Shown in pieces: positions 1-12,005 of a stretch of 64,000 nucleotides of DNA (the stretch's first letter is position 1; every line of letters begins with the position of its first letter). Location: positions 288,001 to 352,000 of the forward strand of contig OZ026620.1 in NCBI GenBank assembly GCA_964020975.1, in the 5' to 3' direction. Under the pieces are notes generated by a model that was not told the origin of the DNA, searched no databases, and saw only the letters and a list, made by a program, of their open reading frames with translations. This DNA comes from Hermodice carunculata. Lineage: Eukaryota; Annelida; Polychaeta; Eunicida; Amphinomidae. A program made the translations under genes and the position numbers.

Positions 1-959
1 GCCACCCTAAACATCAACTTCCTAATCTATGGTACCCATTCAATCAAGAGGACTTTTAATTATCTCCGCGCTATTAGGTGGCCATGTGGAGATGAAGAAA
101 TCACAGGAGTTTCCAATGTGCCATGTTGAGATCTTACTTATTGAATTTATCTGGCTTTTTTTGCGTATGTTGTGGGAGGAAGCGACTAACAAAAGTGTGC
201 AAGCACTTATCATTATCTGCCAAAAAGATCTGTTACAAAAGAAAAACGAATGAAATACCGAAAGGGTACGATGGGGTAGAACTTGTTTGAATTTATTTGT
301 AAAACTTAATTAGCCTCTTAAGTTTTACACGACAGGTATAAATCAAATAATGAATCAAAACTGACGATGACAAATTTAAGTTTAAATTCTGATCGAACTT
401 TAGCCATCTGTACATGCTTCTGTCTTGCGAACAGTATTGTCAACGCCTTACCGGCCCTTTGGCTTCAACAAAGGCTTCACAGCAACCTGCAGCACTGTGC
501 GGTCCCGGTATTGGGTTTCCGGTCGTTGGTTTCTTCACAAAATCTTGCCTTCGTGTCACTATGAACTGACCGTTACTCCATGTGTTCATTTTAATGGTGA
601 TATATTAGTTCAGTGCATCAGCAGATTGGATCTACTAAAATAATTTACAGGCCATTTTCTGTTTACCGAATATCGTACTTGAATTCAGCATCATTGTAAA
701 CATTGCTTTTGTGCATGCTCGTTGGGATATCCCGGACCGCTAAAACCATGTCATGTCACTTCGGAAAAAGTAGGCCAGCCAAGCCAACCTGGCTAGGAAT
801 AGCACGTTCATACATTGTAATAAAAAGATTAAAAAAAAAAAAAAACATTACGTATCTCTCTCAATTTTCTTGTACGATCCACACCAGCCTGCTAAGATTG
901 CTGTCTTCAATACAAAAATTAAATTGATTGTTTTCCCTTTATGCAGCCATAATTTACGT
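1..959. other. Unassigned DNA
   Basis: I see no supportable gene here. Open frames are short (at most about 75 codons), lack family motifs and overlap in several frames. A poly-A run lies near 830-845. The stretch is AT-rich and looks intergenic or intronic. Confidence 0.5.
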
Positions 960-1340
960 TGCCCTTCGCCCAGTACCAATTTGTGTGACGTTGTGCAGTG
1001 GTAAATCACCGTATCGTCGACGCCCTCTCAGTAAATTTGAAACCTTGATTGGTCGCTGAAACGAAAGCCCACCAAAGTGACGTCATGGTGGTCCAGTTTT
1101 GAACAAACCTCTGTGATTTACCATATGATCTCAGATAGAACAGAGCGCTGCGGGCATCATGAAGCAGGCTGTTGGCGACTGTTGTCCTGCAGGACTGCTC
1201 TTGGTGAATGTAGTGGAAAGATTGGCAACTGTTTGCCTGTAAACTGTCTTTTCGGACTGGTTGAAAGACTTGTGCCTTTTTGTCTGCAAGACTGCGTTGC
1301 CCGCAGCGCCGTCGTGTATATATTTGGATGATCATTTAAC
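960..1340. promoter_or_regulatory. CpG-bearing block with a full CRE palindrome
   Basis: This block is visibly richer in G+C and CpG than its surroundings and carries an exact TGACGTCA at about 1078-1085, the consensus full CRE site bound by CREB/ATF bZIP proteins. Short open frames run on both strands, but none shows a recognisable domain. A promoter or first-exon region is possible, yet no gene could be attached to it on either side, so the call rests only on base composition and one motif. Confidence 0.2.
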
Positions 1341-2905
1341 TCAAAACTGCTCTGCCTGTTGTGTTGTAAATATAGGGATACTTTGTTACAGTTAAGCGCT
1401 TTCACTTTTCACAGGCTAACACTATTTAGTTCTTCAAGAAACAAATTTCTGAAAAACCAGATATCTAAAATATCATGTGCATTCTGTTGTTACATTCGCG
1501 TTTATTTGTTCATGCAAATTGAATGCACATTGCGACGTCAGCTGTCTCCACAAATATCGTACTGCGTGAATGTTAACACAGAATCAACAATCTCACAGCA
1601 ACCACGTCGGTGTTTAAATACTATGTGGCAAGGCGTATGTAATAACGGCCGTCCCAATGCGATTGCTTCACTGCCGTCCCAGTTGGCGCAATACGGCGAG
1701 AACATCTGTAATAGCCATCAAGTGTCCTAATTTGCAGCCAGTTGCAGTGACGAGATTCCAAACAGTGCAGCATACAGCCGAAGAGAGTTGGCGACTGGAA
1801 GTCTGACTCTGGGGGTCTGAGTGGATAGGTTTCGAGCTTTTTTCCAGATTCCCCACGTACGAAGTGAGCGCTTCTGTTTTTCGTATCTGCATAACAGAAA
1901 TGTATTTTCACCAACAGAACTTGTTATAATCGGTTTCTTCAGTTGGACAAACAAGACGTAACTTAAATGAGTCATAAATGTGAGTGACCTTCATTTGAGT
2001 GTTCTGTCCATTGATATGAATGGATCAATTCGTTACAAGATGAAGTGTATGGGGAAAAATTCATCGCTTATTCCTTTCGTAATTCATCTGATAATCTATT
2101 AAGAAACATCTAAGAGTACAATGTTGTGACGAGATATTTCAGCAATCACAAGTTGTCTGCAAAAGCAATTAATGCTGTTTTTGTACCAAGGCCAGTAAGA
2201 TCGCAAAATACCAAATCAGTTTTGATTTCCGTCAATATTATTTCAACACGCACTGACCTATCTTCAGTTAAAAGAATTGCTTTTTTAGTTCTCATCAAAT
2301 GGCAGTATATAGGCTCCCTTTTATCCGTCAGGTAAACTAGTATCTTCAGATCACAAGCTCTTAGTACCTTAATTTTAAGTAGACTCGTGATCTGCTATAC
2401 ATTTTTGTATTTCCCAGGTTCTGGGATTTCTAATACATTTAAATAAATATATTATTTGAAAAAAGGGTTTCTGCTACCGGGAGCGTTTGAAGATCGTAAT
2501 AGTGTATGTGCGTGAAATGTATGAGTGAACATGAAGAACAATAAAAAGTCCTGCAAACTTTGATAAATTTGAATAAAGTATGTATTCCACCATTGACTGG
2601 GCATTTCATAATTTAAGTATGTAAAGCACTAAGTGTGACTGAAAACATTTTTTTCAGCATTTTCATACAAAGTGTATCCCTGGTTTTCTGTGGTCAGTTT
2701 TTAGGGAAAATGTACATATTCCTAGTGTATTTCTTTGTAAAATACCCACACCCTTGCAGTACATCGGGCACGACCACTGGGGCGTGACTTGTGTATTCAG
2801 CTATTAACAGGCCAATGAAGCCGTTGTTCTTGTATACTCGCACATGGGTTATTATAAAGAAATTCATCTCATTTTATAACTTAACAAGTTAATGAGTATT
2901 GCAGA
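1341..2905. other. Unassigned DNA
   Basis: No coding region, RNA gene or clear repeat was recognised. The stretch is AT-rich with several short spurious open frames. AATAAA-like words occur near 2440 and 2570, but no transcript can be linked to them. Confidence 0.45.
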
Positions 2906-4192
2906 GCAATATATAGTCCCCCACTCGTCGCCCACGAGGTTGACTGGACTACTATATAGGGGTGTGACCTAGTTTTGCTTTATGGCACATTCTTAGATTA
3001 AGCTTCACATTTGCGTAAAATTTCATTAATCTAAGTAAAAGGACAAAAAATTTATGGCCTGGACAAGATTTTGAATGGATTTCACAGTGACCTAGATATT
3101 TGACCTAGTGACCTACTTTTGCCATGTGACACAACAACTCCCCAGGTAGTATTAAAATAATAAATTTGGTAGCTGTAGGTATCGTAGTAAGGGAAATATG
3201 GCATGGACAAGGTTTTACATGGAGTTTACACTGTGACCTAGATATTTGACCTAGTGACCTAATTTTGCGTCATGACACACTTTTAGGTCACAATACATTA
3301 TCAGTAAAATTTTATAACAAGAAGTCAAAATTTTTTACGAATTACAGTAAGGACATGAAAATACTGTACATTTATGTATTACTGTGACCCAAATATTTAA
3401 CCTAGTAACCTAACTTTACTTTACGACACATTTCCATGTTAAGTTTCACATTTGTGTAAAATTTCATCAATCTAAGTAAAAGGACAAAAATGTTATGGCC
3501 CCGACAAGTTTTTACATGGATTTCACACTGTGACCTAGATTTTGAACCTAGTGACCTACTTTTGCCATGCTACACTCCAGCACCCCAAGAAGTATGCACA
3601 TAACAAAGTTAGTAGCTGTAGGTATTATGGTATAAGAAATTTGGTGCTGACAAGGTTTTACACAGAATTTTATACTGTGACCTATATATTTGACCTAGTG
3701 ACCAAATTTCCCCTCATGACACACTTTTGGGTCAAGGTACATTATCATGCAAAATTTCATAAAAAGAGGTCCAAAAGTTAAAAAAATTACAGTCAGGACC
3801 TGAAAATTCTGTATATTTACATATCAATCGGTGACCCAAATATTAGACCTAGTAACCTAGTTTTGCTTTATGACACTTTCTTAGACTAAGCTTCACATTT
3901 GTGTAAAATTTCATGACTCTAAGTAAAAGGACAAAAAAGTTATGGCCCGGACAAGATTTTTCATACATATGTATTCTGTGACCCAGATATTTGACCTAGT
4001 GACCTACTTTTGGCACGTGATACACCTCTATCCTAGGAAGTACAAACACATCAAATTTGGTAGCTGTGGGTGTTATGGTGTTGGAAATATGGCCCGGTGA
4101 AGCTTCGGACAGACAGACTGACGGATGGAAGGACGGACGGACGGACGAGGTGCAAACCTATAGTCCCCCACCAAGTGGGCGGGGGACTAAAA
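2906..4192 (+). repeat. Degenerate tandem array, about 440 bp unit, hairpin at the right end
   Basis: A unit of about 440 bp recurs two to three times. The landmark aggacaaaaa..tatggcc appears near 3041, 3481 and 3925, and the phrase gacctagatatttgacc recurs within and between units. The right end carries a GACGGACGG run (about 4110-4146) and then a strong stem-loop, TAGTCCCCC pairing with GGGGGACTA, at about 4160-4190. A related tatagtccccc word marks the left end near 2915. No protein is encoded. The layout of a tandem core with a terminal hairpin suggests a nonautonomous mobile element, possibly Helitron- or Helentron-related, but that class is inferred. Confidence 0.6.
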
Positions 4193-4675
4193 ACAGCATT
4201 GCATAACAAAGTCTCATGTGACTACTGCAGAATTTATGGGATACAAAAATCTGAAGAAAAAAAACTTCCGATATCTGTCACAAAACTTTCTCAGGTAGTA
4301 TGCTTATACTTTTATGTGAAGATTTTCTTCAGGTATAGCACACATAATTGCCTTGACGTCATGCATACGATAATGAGGTTTTCACCACTTTAGCTGTGTT
4401 TGAGCTACTATACAGTTTTCAAAAACCAGAAAATGAGCACAATGGGATGGGTCAGTCACCATTTCCAATGAATTTTTGCAACTTGATTTTTATGCACTTC
4501 TGTTTGCGACACATGTATCTTGATAGCCTTTTTGATGTATATGATCCCCAAATACATTTACACTTGCACAACAGTGAAAATGTACTTCATGGTGCTCGCT
4601 TGTGGAAAATAACAGCCGTAACACATGTCGCCTATTGTGTTCAATCGCATTTTTTTAATAAGAGGTATGCTGACG

Positions 4676-4679
<4 letters not shown>
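4193..4679. other. Unassigned DNA
   Basis: No supportable gene. A long plus-strand open frame here owes much of its length to the adjoining TA repeat, which reads as alternating Tyr-Ile. Confidence 0.45.
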
Positions 4680-4734
<55 letters not shown>

Positions 4735-4750
4735 ATAATAATAATAATCA
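4680..4750. repeat. (TA)n microsatellite followed by (AAT)n
   Basis: About 26 TA dinucleotides run without interruption from about 4680 to 4731, followed by a short AAT repeat. Confidence 0.95.
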
Positions 4751-5182
4751 GCCAGTATGCGCGGTTTGCTGTGTATTTTGTCACGTGCCAGACCAGAGAC
4801 AAGTTTGAACATATGAATTACAGAAAACTCACTGAATTGCATGGGTACAATCCTTGTCATATTTACACATGTGGTACCAAATGTATCTCAGTTAAAGTCT
4901 CCATGGAAACAAAGATGCACAGCTGTGCAACGTTTTGTCCTATCCTACTTGATCACCCTCACACCTTTGATGTCCGATGTTAATTTTGTATGTGACTTGT
5001 CTTGGCTAAATATAAGGATGGTTCAAGGAGCTGCTCTCACATATACACATCCATGTAGTCAAAGGTTCTAAACGTGTCCTGATAGTTGCACGATGAAGAC
5101 CCTTATTTTTTCACGGCTGATATAGGTTTTTCTATTTTCAAAAAGTAACCCATTTCTTGAATGTCTTTGGTAAATAATAACA
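4751..5182. other. Unassigned DNA
   Basis: Only short overlapping frames are present and no domain or repeat family was recognised. Confidence 0.4.
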
Positions 5183-5700
5183 ACAAGAGGGCTCTGATGA
5201 GCCCATGCTCAGCTGATCTATGATGAACAGAGCAGAGCGAAATAGGTCGACCTTGACTGGAAAAGAGATTGGAACAATCCGCATTAACTTGCACGATTAT
5301 CATGAATGTAGGAATTACCTGGATGATAAAAAAATTGAACAAATCATTAAAAATCAGCAATTCGGACTATGACCACCTAGCGGATATGCTTTTTTAACCC
5401 TCTCACAAGCTACATTTCCACCAAATGTTACAACAATTTGAGTCACAGTTTAGAATGAGGCGGAAACAGTTAAAAAGCACAAAAAATGGCACAAAATAGA
5501 AACAAATTGCACCTGACGAACAAAATAGTCTCAGGGTCACCAGAAATGTCCCTATGCAAATTGACCGGGCAGTTATGGAGAATATATTTATTTTTAATCT
5601 TAAAAAAAAAAAAAAAATTGCTGGAGCATTACAATTTGAACAAGCTTTAGACATGTTGATTTTGGCCCATATGTGGGTCAATAGTGTTTAAAAGTTGGAT
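5183..5700 (+). repeat. Hairpin-headed repeat family, copy A (partial)
   Basis: The copy begins with the family head caagagggctctgatgagcc followed by catgctcagctga, in which GGGCTC and GAGCCC form a small hairpin. It then runs through degenerate family modules, including the words for 'caagctac..ccaccaaatgt' and 'cagaaatg'. The tail hairpin was not found at its right end, so this copy looks truncated. It encodes no protein. Confidence 0.55.
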
Positions 5701-5858
5701 ATAGGCAAAATTGTCTGACTCCCGTGGCCCTCTTCCATTTCGATATCGAGCAGGCAGTCAATATTGCAGGCAGTTCGGGTTGGCATTATTTTGGTTGACT
5801 ACCAAAAATGGGAGAATGAGCAGTTTATGAAACAGTAGATGATAGGATATGTATTTTT

Positions 5859-7776
5859 AGCTCAGCTGACTGACAAGTTTATGTTATGACTAGCAATCTG
5901 TCGTCCGTCCGTCCTGGTCCAGAATTCACATTTTCGACTTCTCCAAAAAAACCGTCAGCCAGATTCACTTCAAGCTTGTCAGTCATGTGAGCTTTTGTGC
6001 GGGTCTGTTGTCCGTCCGTCGTCTGTCCAGAATTCACATTTTCAACTTCTCCAAAACCGTCTGCCAGATTCACTTTAAACTAAGTGGGGATGTGCCTTGC
6101 ATGGGTATCTACCAAGTTTCTTCAAATGGTCACGCTCCATTGATTTTTGGATTTTTTATGATTTTTTTTTTCGTGTTTTTTTTGGGGGGGGGGGAGCAAC
6201 TCGTAAAAATCTTCTCCTAAACCGCTCACCCAATTGCTTTGATATCCCACAGGGATACCTGGGGACTCCTATTTTTGAATTTGTTCACTAGGTGGCGCTG
6301 CGATTTGTTCTTATGTTTATGATTTTTTCGTGTGTTTTTGCTATTTTTGGCTTCTCCAGAACCGTCACTCAGAGTGAGCTGAAACATGGTGGATATGTTC
6401 CTTGTGGAAGGGTTAGACAAAGGTGTTTACTGTGTGGCACTGCTGTGGATTCCTGATTTTTGACGATTTTTTTTTTTCCAATTCGGGTACTTCCCGGTCA
6501 AATGCAGCTTTCCTATTGATTACTTGTAAGTCAATGAAAATTATAATGCTAATTCAAATCTTCGACTTCTCAAAAAACCGTCATCCAGATTGACTTCAAA
6601 TTTGGTGGCAATGAACCTTGGGTGGGTTTTCACCACGTTTGTTCAAACGGTCCCGCTCCAGTTATTTTTGGATTTTTAATGATATTTTTGTTGCTGTTGA
6701 GCAAATCCCAAAAAATCGAGTCCACACCCGCTCACCCGATATTACATAAAAACACTCCTAGGGACTCCTAGTTCTTAATTGTTCATCAGATGGTGCTGCA
6801 TTTTTTTCAATTTTTTTCATGAATTATTGTGTGTTTTTGTTACTTCTTACTTCATCTTCAGAACTGTTACTCAGATTTAGTTGAAACTTGTAGATATGTT
6901 TCTTGTGAAAGGGTCATGCAAAGATATTCACTAGGTAGCACTGCTGCGGATTTCTGATCTTTAACGATTTTTTTTTTTTAATTCCGGTACTTATCGGTAA
7001 ATTCACCTTTTTTATTGCTTTCTAAGCAAGTAAATGGGCATTCTAATGGTAATTCACATTTTGCACTTCTCTGAAGTAACTGTCTGTCAGATGCACTTAA
7101 AACTTGGTGGCAATGTACCTTTGGTGGGTGTCTAGTTTGTTCAAATGATCACACTCCAGTGGGTTTGGGATTTTTTATCATTTTTTCGCAAATGTTTAAA
7201 TAAGTTTTAATAGGAAGGTTCAACATGGAAATTTAATGTAATGGTTATAACTTAAATAATTTTGGCCAGATTTGTGCCTTGGTAGGGATGTACCTTTAAT
7301 AAGTGTCTACCTATTTTGTGCAAATGGTCATGCTCCAGTGATATTTGGACCTTGACCTCATTCCCAAGGTCACAGGACAACTGACACGACAATTACTGTT
7401 CACTTCATAACTTGGGATCTGTTTTGAGTTTGGACCTTGATGTTGCACATGTTAATGTTTCTCTATAAAGGTCATGCTTAGACAGGACATGAGTGACCTT
7501 CGCCTCGTATCAGAGACTACAGTGCAACATACATGAAGTTCATTTTTCATTGTAACTTGAGAACTACTTGAACTGGGACCTTCATGTTGCACATGTTAGT
7601 CTTCTTTTATAACGGTCAGACTTACTCAGTACATGGGTGACCTTCATCCTATCCCAAGTTCACACAACTGGAAGTGTGATGATTGTCTAGGTCAGCTGAG
7701 CATGGGCTGCTCACACAACCCTCTTGTTTCTTCTAGGTCAGCTGAGCATGGGCTGTTCACACAACCCTCTTGTTTC
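5859..7776 (-). repeat. Hairpin-headed repeat family, copy B (long, head duplicated)
   Basis: Read on the minus strand, this copy has its head at the right. The head occurs twice in tandem, at about 7690-7733 and 7734-7776. The left end carries the tail motif agctcagctgactgacaag. The core is a degenerate tandem array of about 510-520 bp, with monomer starts marked by aattcacattttcaacttctc near 6030, 6550 and 7050. Each monomer contains three recognisable modules: an accgtc..cagattcactt block, a ggtggcgctgc block and a gtggaagggt block. GTCCGTCC runs occur near 5900 and 6010. No open frame is conserved between monomers. Hairpin ends and a tandem core without coding capacity point to a nonautonomous element. 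Confidence 0.65.
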
Positions 7777-7805
7777 ATTTAGTCCTGGAAATGCTTCAGT
7801 AACTC

Positions 7806-8072
7806 TTATTTCTTATCATCATAATGTTTAAACACGTCTATGTCTGCTATACTGACGCCTTGGGTTTGGTCGTCGCTGCCAGGGACTGGTCGTAGAGAAC
7901 ATTTATCTACATTAAAGATGAGCAAACCTTTGTTCATGTAAAATCCCAATTCTAATGATTTGAGACACCTACAAACAAGTCTTCCTTGAGTCCGAGCCAA
8001 AATGTTATCTAGGTGCCGAAGAAGTTTAATATATTTAAATGGTGGTAGGTGTGATGGACATATTGAACATGC
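7806..8072 (-). CDS. Unrecognised protein-like open frame, possible terminal exon
   Basis: An open frame of about 85-90 codons ends at a TAA near 7806. It has balanced composition and contains the readable segments LARTQGRLVCRCLKSLELGF and FNVDKCSLRPVPG. An AG just before about 8072 could serve as a splice acceptor, which would make this the last exon of a minus-strand gene. I do not recognise the family, see no signal peptide or membrane segment, and found no upstream partner exon. It could equally be a chance frame. Confidence 0.25.
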   Translation of the reverse strand, partial: ACSICPSHLPPFKYIKLLRHLDNILARTQGRLVCRCLKSLELGFYMNKGLLIFNVDKCSLRPVPGSDDQTQGVSIADIDVFKHYDDKK

Positions 8073-9240
8073 TTATATGTTTATTAAACACTACACTTAT
8101 AGAAGAAGAGGAGTACTGATTTGATATTGTGCTTTTTGGACACAAGTGAAACACAGGTTTGATTGTGAGTACACATGCTGAAGAAGGCATGTCTGCGCAC
8201 TTGATTGAGTTACGTGAACAGGTATATGTATAAACCGCACATCCTATTTTAACTCTGTCGAGATATTTGTCAGTTAAGTTTGACCATGTTTTCTCTAGTA
8301 TTTATGTTTTAAACAGTACATCCATATCAAGATAGAAATTGGCAGTGATTTACTGACAAGCCTCCCTATATGCATCATTCTATATACACTTATGTTCAAC
8401 AACGTTCAATACTCAATGTGCATTGCACATTGTCTGGCAGATTTAGATGTTTGCGATTGGTCCAGGCTTTGACCAGTAGTTAAGTTTCAGTGGGAAACCG
8501 CCTGGTCAGTATGACACGGCTGTGTGTATCCTGGAGGGATATCAGTCAGCCGCGGCATGATATACTGGTGGGTTGGTAAGTCTGCAGTAGCTCATTAGGT
8601 GTTGCTTACTTAATTACCGTGGATATTACTGCATGAATCAGTTATATATATTTTCTTGTTTCTTTCCTTTACAAAGGGGACTCACAGTGGTTTCTATGTC
8701 TTCCTCTACTTTGTCTTTCTGTTGATTTAATCTGGACTTTGTAAGATAGATCCTTCCTTGCAGGCTTGCCTTGATTCACCCCCACAGCTCTCCAGTACTT
8801 TTTTTTTCTTGATTTGTACATTTAATTCCTTTTTATTTCGTTTGGTTGGTTCTGATATGCTTGGGTTTGTGTGTTGTTTTGTGTTCATATGTACATTGTA
8901 CGGATGTAGCCAATGTACTAGATACATCAGAGTGTGGTGCCCACAAGGCTATGCATTAATAAATTGTGTTTTTGTACATGTCAAAGTGCAAAATTGCACA
9001 TTGCTTAAATCTTCAATAAGTCCTTTTCAATGTTCAGCTACTTTGAGTTATCCTGGCAAAACAGTGCCAGCATCCATATATTAGTATTACATAGGTTTAC
9101 TCGCAATGTTGTTTTGCTATCATAATTACATGGTTTTGCAAGGGGCCTGTGTTGCATCTTATCACATTGCTTTTCAGCTGGAAGGTGCTAAAACAGGAAT
9201 AATTATACAAGATAGTATGATTATGGCTTTTAATTTTGTG
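8073..9240. other. Unassigned DNA
   Basis: No supportable gene or clear repeat. There is a moderately CpG-bearing segment near 8500-8600. The short frames around 8727-9084 lie on both strands and lack motifs. Confidence 0.4.
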
Positions 9241-9273
9241 TTATCTTCATAAAATGTCAGAGGATTAGCAGAT

Positions 9274-9645
9274 ATGTTCGAACAGAGAACAATCTTTCAC
9301 TGGCTCAGACAACTTCATGATAGTATATGTTTTTTGCAAGAAACTCATAGGGTGCCAGAAAAGGAAAGTATCTGGAAAAACGAATGGTATGCCCCAATCT
9401 ATTTTTCACATAGAACACACAATAGCAAGGATCCTGGAATTAAAATGCCTAATAATGTAGACTATAAGGTGCAAAATGTCACTGCTGATAATGAAGGACG
9501 GCTTTTGGTTCTACAGATATTGATTGATGATACACGTTTCATCCTAGCCAATATACATACTCCAACAAAAATTTTGAAGTTGACCAGTGGAGTTTCTTGG
9601 AGTTTCTTTATGAAAGGCTACACGTATACCGGGGAGAAAATATAA
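9274..9645 (+). pseudogene. LINE endonuclease fragment
   Basis: This is the longest intact piece (123 codons) of the LINE endonuclease domain, carrying the metal-binding-site type motif FLQETH and a downstream FILANIHTPT strand. The catalytic GGDCN block follows in another frame just past the stop. In living L1/Tx1 elements this domain nicks the target DNA to prime reverse transcription; here it is broken. Confidence 0.7.
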
Positions 9646-10604
9646 TACTGGGTGGTGATTGTAACATTATTTTAAATCCTTATCCGGATCCAAGAGGATG
9701 GCAAACTGTCAGGATAACAAAATATATGCAACACATATTTGACCTTCACCTTGAATAATTAAATCTTTCAGATAGATGGCGAATGAGAAATCCTGATCTT
9801 TTTATGTTTACTTGGCAGTCAAAAACCTTTCCTATTTAATGTAGAGTGGATTTTTGGCAGATTTCTTCATTCTTAAGCAACTTTCTTGTTAAATATAAGT
9901 TATGTGGCATGGCTATTAAACACTCGAAGTGTTAGGTTAAAGAGATTAGGGAAAGGGAAAAACTATTAAAAGAGTACTTAGAAACTATTACTTTGGGTGG
10001 AAATAATGATGCAGAAGTGAGAATAGAAGAAACTAAATCAGAATTAATTCAAATTAATCGTATCGTCAAACCCTTGATTTAATGATACGATCACACACAA
10101 GATGGATGGAAGCAGGGGAGAATAACACAAAGTTTTTTCAGGGATTGGAAAAAAGAAATTATAAGAATAAATGCATTACAAAATTACAGACAGCAGATGA
10201 CGTGCTTGTCACACAGCCAGATAAGATTTAAAAACTACAGCAAAACTTTTATTCAAAATTATATACTTCACAAGCTGCAACTGAGAATGAAACTTATTGT
10301 ATACATTTACTTTCCAAAACTTGATGATCAACAAAAACAGAATTGTGGGGGTATGATCACAGAAATTTAATGTTTTGAGGCATTCAGTTGCTTAAAAATG
10401 GAAAAAGCCCTAGTTCGGATGGGCTCACAACGAATTTGATAATAAAAGTTTTGAGTTATATCAAGGACTTTATAATGGACAGCATTAATCATGCTTCTGA
10501 AATGGGTAGATTACCTGTTGATCAGCGCAGAGTAAGCAACTCTTTAATTCCATAGAAGGATAAATTACACACTTTATTAAATAATTTGAAGCTAACTTGG
10601 AAGT

Positions 10605-10871
10605 TTGGAAGCTAATTTCTTGGAATATTTATCCGTACAGTTAGCTATCCCTGCTAGATGGAAGCAGTTATTACATGCAGGATATCAGAGAGACATTGTT
10701 TCAATACCTGTATTAAGTATTGATGAGAAGATAAAAGAAGTACACTATGTTTACTGTAGGAGTCTTATTGCCTGCTGGTATACCAGCACATTGGAAATAA
10801 TGTTAACCTACTGCTTGGTTATGCTGGACTTAGATTTCGGTATATCTGATTTTGAAAAATTTTGTCATTAA
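10605..10871 (+). pseudogene. LINE ORF2 C-terminal fragment
   Basis: This 88-codon frame carries FLEYLSVQLAIPARWKQLL, the kind of block seen after the RT domain in Tx1-clade elements. Further C-terminal similarity (AKYLIQC, FRSFIKYF) continues downstream to about 11100 in other frames. Confidence 0.5.
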
Positions 10872-11149
10872 CTCACAGCTTACCTTTCAAGTGCACTTTT
10901 GAAGCAAGATCACAAAGTATGCTTTAAACAATTGTATTCTACAGGCCAAATACTTAATTCAATGTTCACCATGTAGAAAAGAAAGGGTATCATTCAGATC
11001 CTTCATCAAATATTTTATATGCAAATTGGAAGCTGAACAGCACATCATGTATAGTCAGAAGAAACAACACATTTCCATCACGCTGGGACACTGTAGAATA
11101 TGCTCTCTGTATATTGTATTGATACTAGCAATAAAAACAAGCTTGGTAG

Positions 11150-11440
11150 ACAGGCATCTAAGGTATATTCCCACCAAGTTTGAAGTGATGCTGTTTGACG
11201 GTTTTGGAGAAGTCAAAAATGTGAATTTCTGTTGCAATCCACATTGCCTTTTATCAATATGAAGGAATGCATTAACTGACAAGTACTGAAATTGAAAAAG
11301 AGTATCACTATTTAGTAATCAAGTTTGTTTACCCCTCCCACAAGCTACGTATCCACTGTGTTTCAAAACAATCTCAGTGACGGTTTTTTGCAGAGTCGAA
11401 AACAGCCTCAGCACACAACAATTGGTAAAAATCGCAGAAA
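11150..11440 (+). repeat. Hairpin-headed repeat family, copy H (internal fragment)
   Basis: Internal modules of the hairpin family are present, including ccaccaagtttgaagtgatg, a gacggttttggagaagtc block and a ccacaagctacgtatccac block. Neither head nor tail is preserved. Confidence 0.5.
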
Positions 11441-12005
11441 CATCTTGTACAGATCTGAAGTCATTTATAATGTAATTTGGTGAGCTTTTAACACATAAAC
11501 AGCCTATGAAAGTGTTGATTCATTAAGCATTTGCTAAATTTCTTTTAGTTCTTCAAATCAATGAGATAAATCTGCTGCCCTAATCTCTGACCTGTACAAG
11601 CACACTTATCACCATAGCATAAGCTTTCAAGGTGTCATAAGATCAGGAACTAAGTTGCCACCAAGTCGAAAAATCAGATTTAACATCTTTGTCTCTGGGC
11701 CGCTGTTTACCAAAATGTTTCCTGTAAAGTTTCTGAAGATTCATGTTAGTAATATTGTTTACAGCATCAACACAGCCTTGGTCAATTATCTGAAGTTGTT
11801 AACCATACATTCTGGTATATTTATTTTTTTCGGGGGGGGGGGGGGAGTGTTTACCTCCTATTTATTCCTGGGTGGGTTCTTACCGATTTACTGATCTCTT
11901 AATATGTTTTCAATGACTTCATGACTTAACAAATGAGGTGCTGTAATGCAGGGTGATTACATCTCGACGTTATTAGGAATGTAATAAAAATATATACTTG
12001 TTTCT
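11441..12005. other. Unassigned DNA
   Basis: No supportable gene. There is a G-run near 11831-11845. The stretch is AT-rich. Confidence 0.4.

Larger units (their letters stand above)
9241..11145 (+). mobile_element. Decayed L1/Tx1-type LINE
   Basis: Three zones of an L1/Tx1-like ORF2 are recognisable in order. The first is an apurinic-type endonuclease (about 9250-9870) with FLQETH near 9330, a GGDCN block near 9650 and an R-V-D-F block near 9845. The second is a linker and RT entry (about 9950-10560) reading like RWMEAGENNTKFF, then KSPSSDGLT. The third is the C-terminal tail (about 10600-11100) with IPARWKQLL and an AKYLIQC..KERVSFRSF block. Several frame changes and stops interrupt it, and most of the RT core with its catalytic YxDD-type block is missing between about 10560 and 10600. 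It is dead and old. It ends against a hairpin-family repeat copy at about 11150. Confidence 0.75.

Noticed and set aside
4396-4983. Plus-strand 195-codon open frame
   Set aside because: Its length depends on reading through the (TA)n repeat as Tyr-Ile; the flanks show no domain and no splice context.
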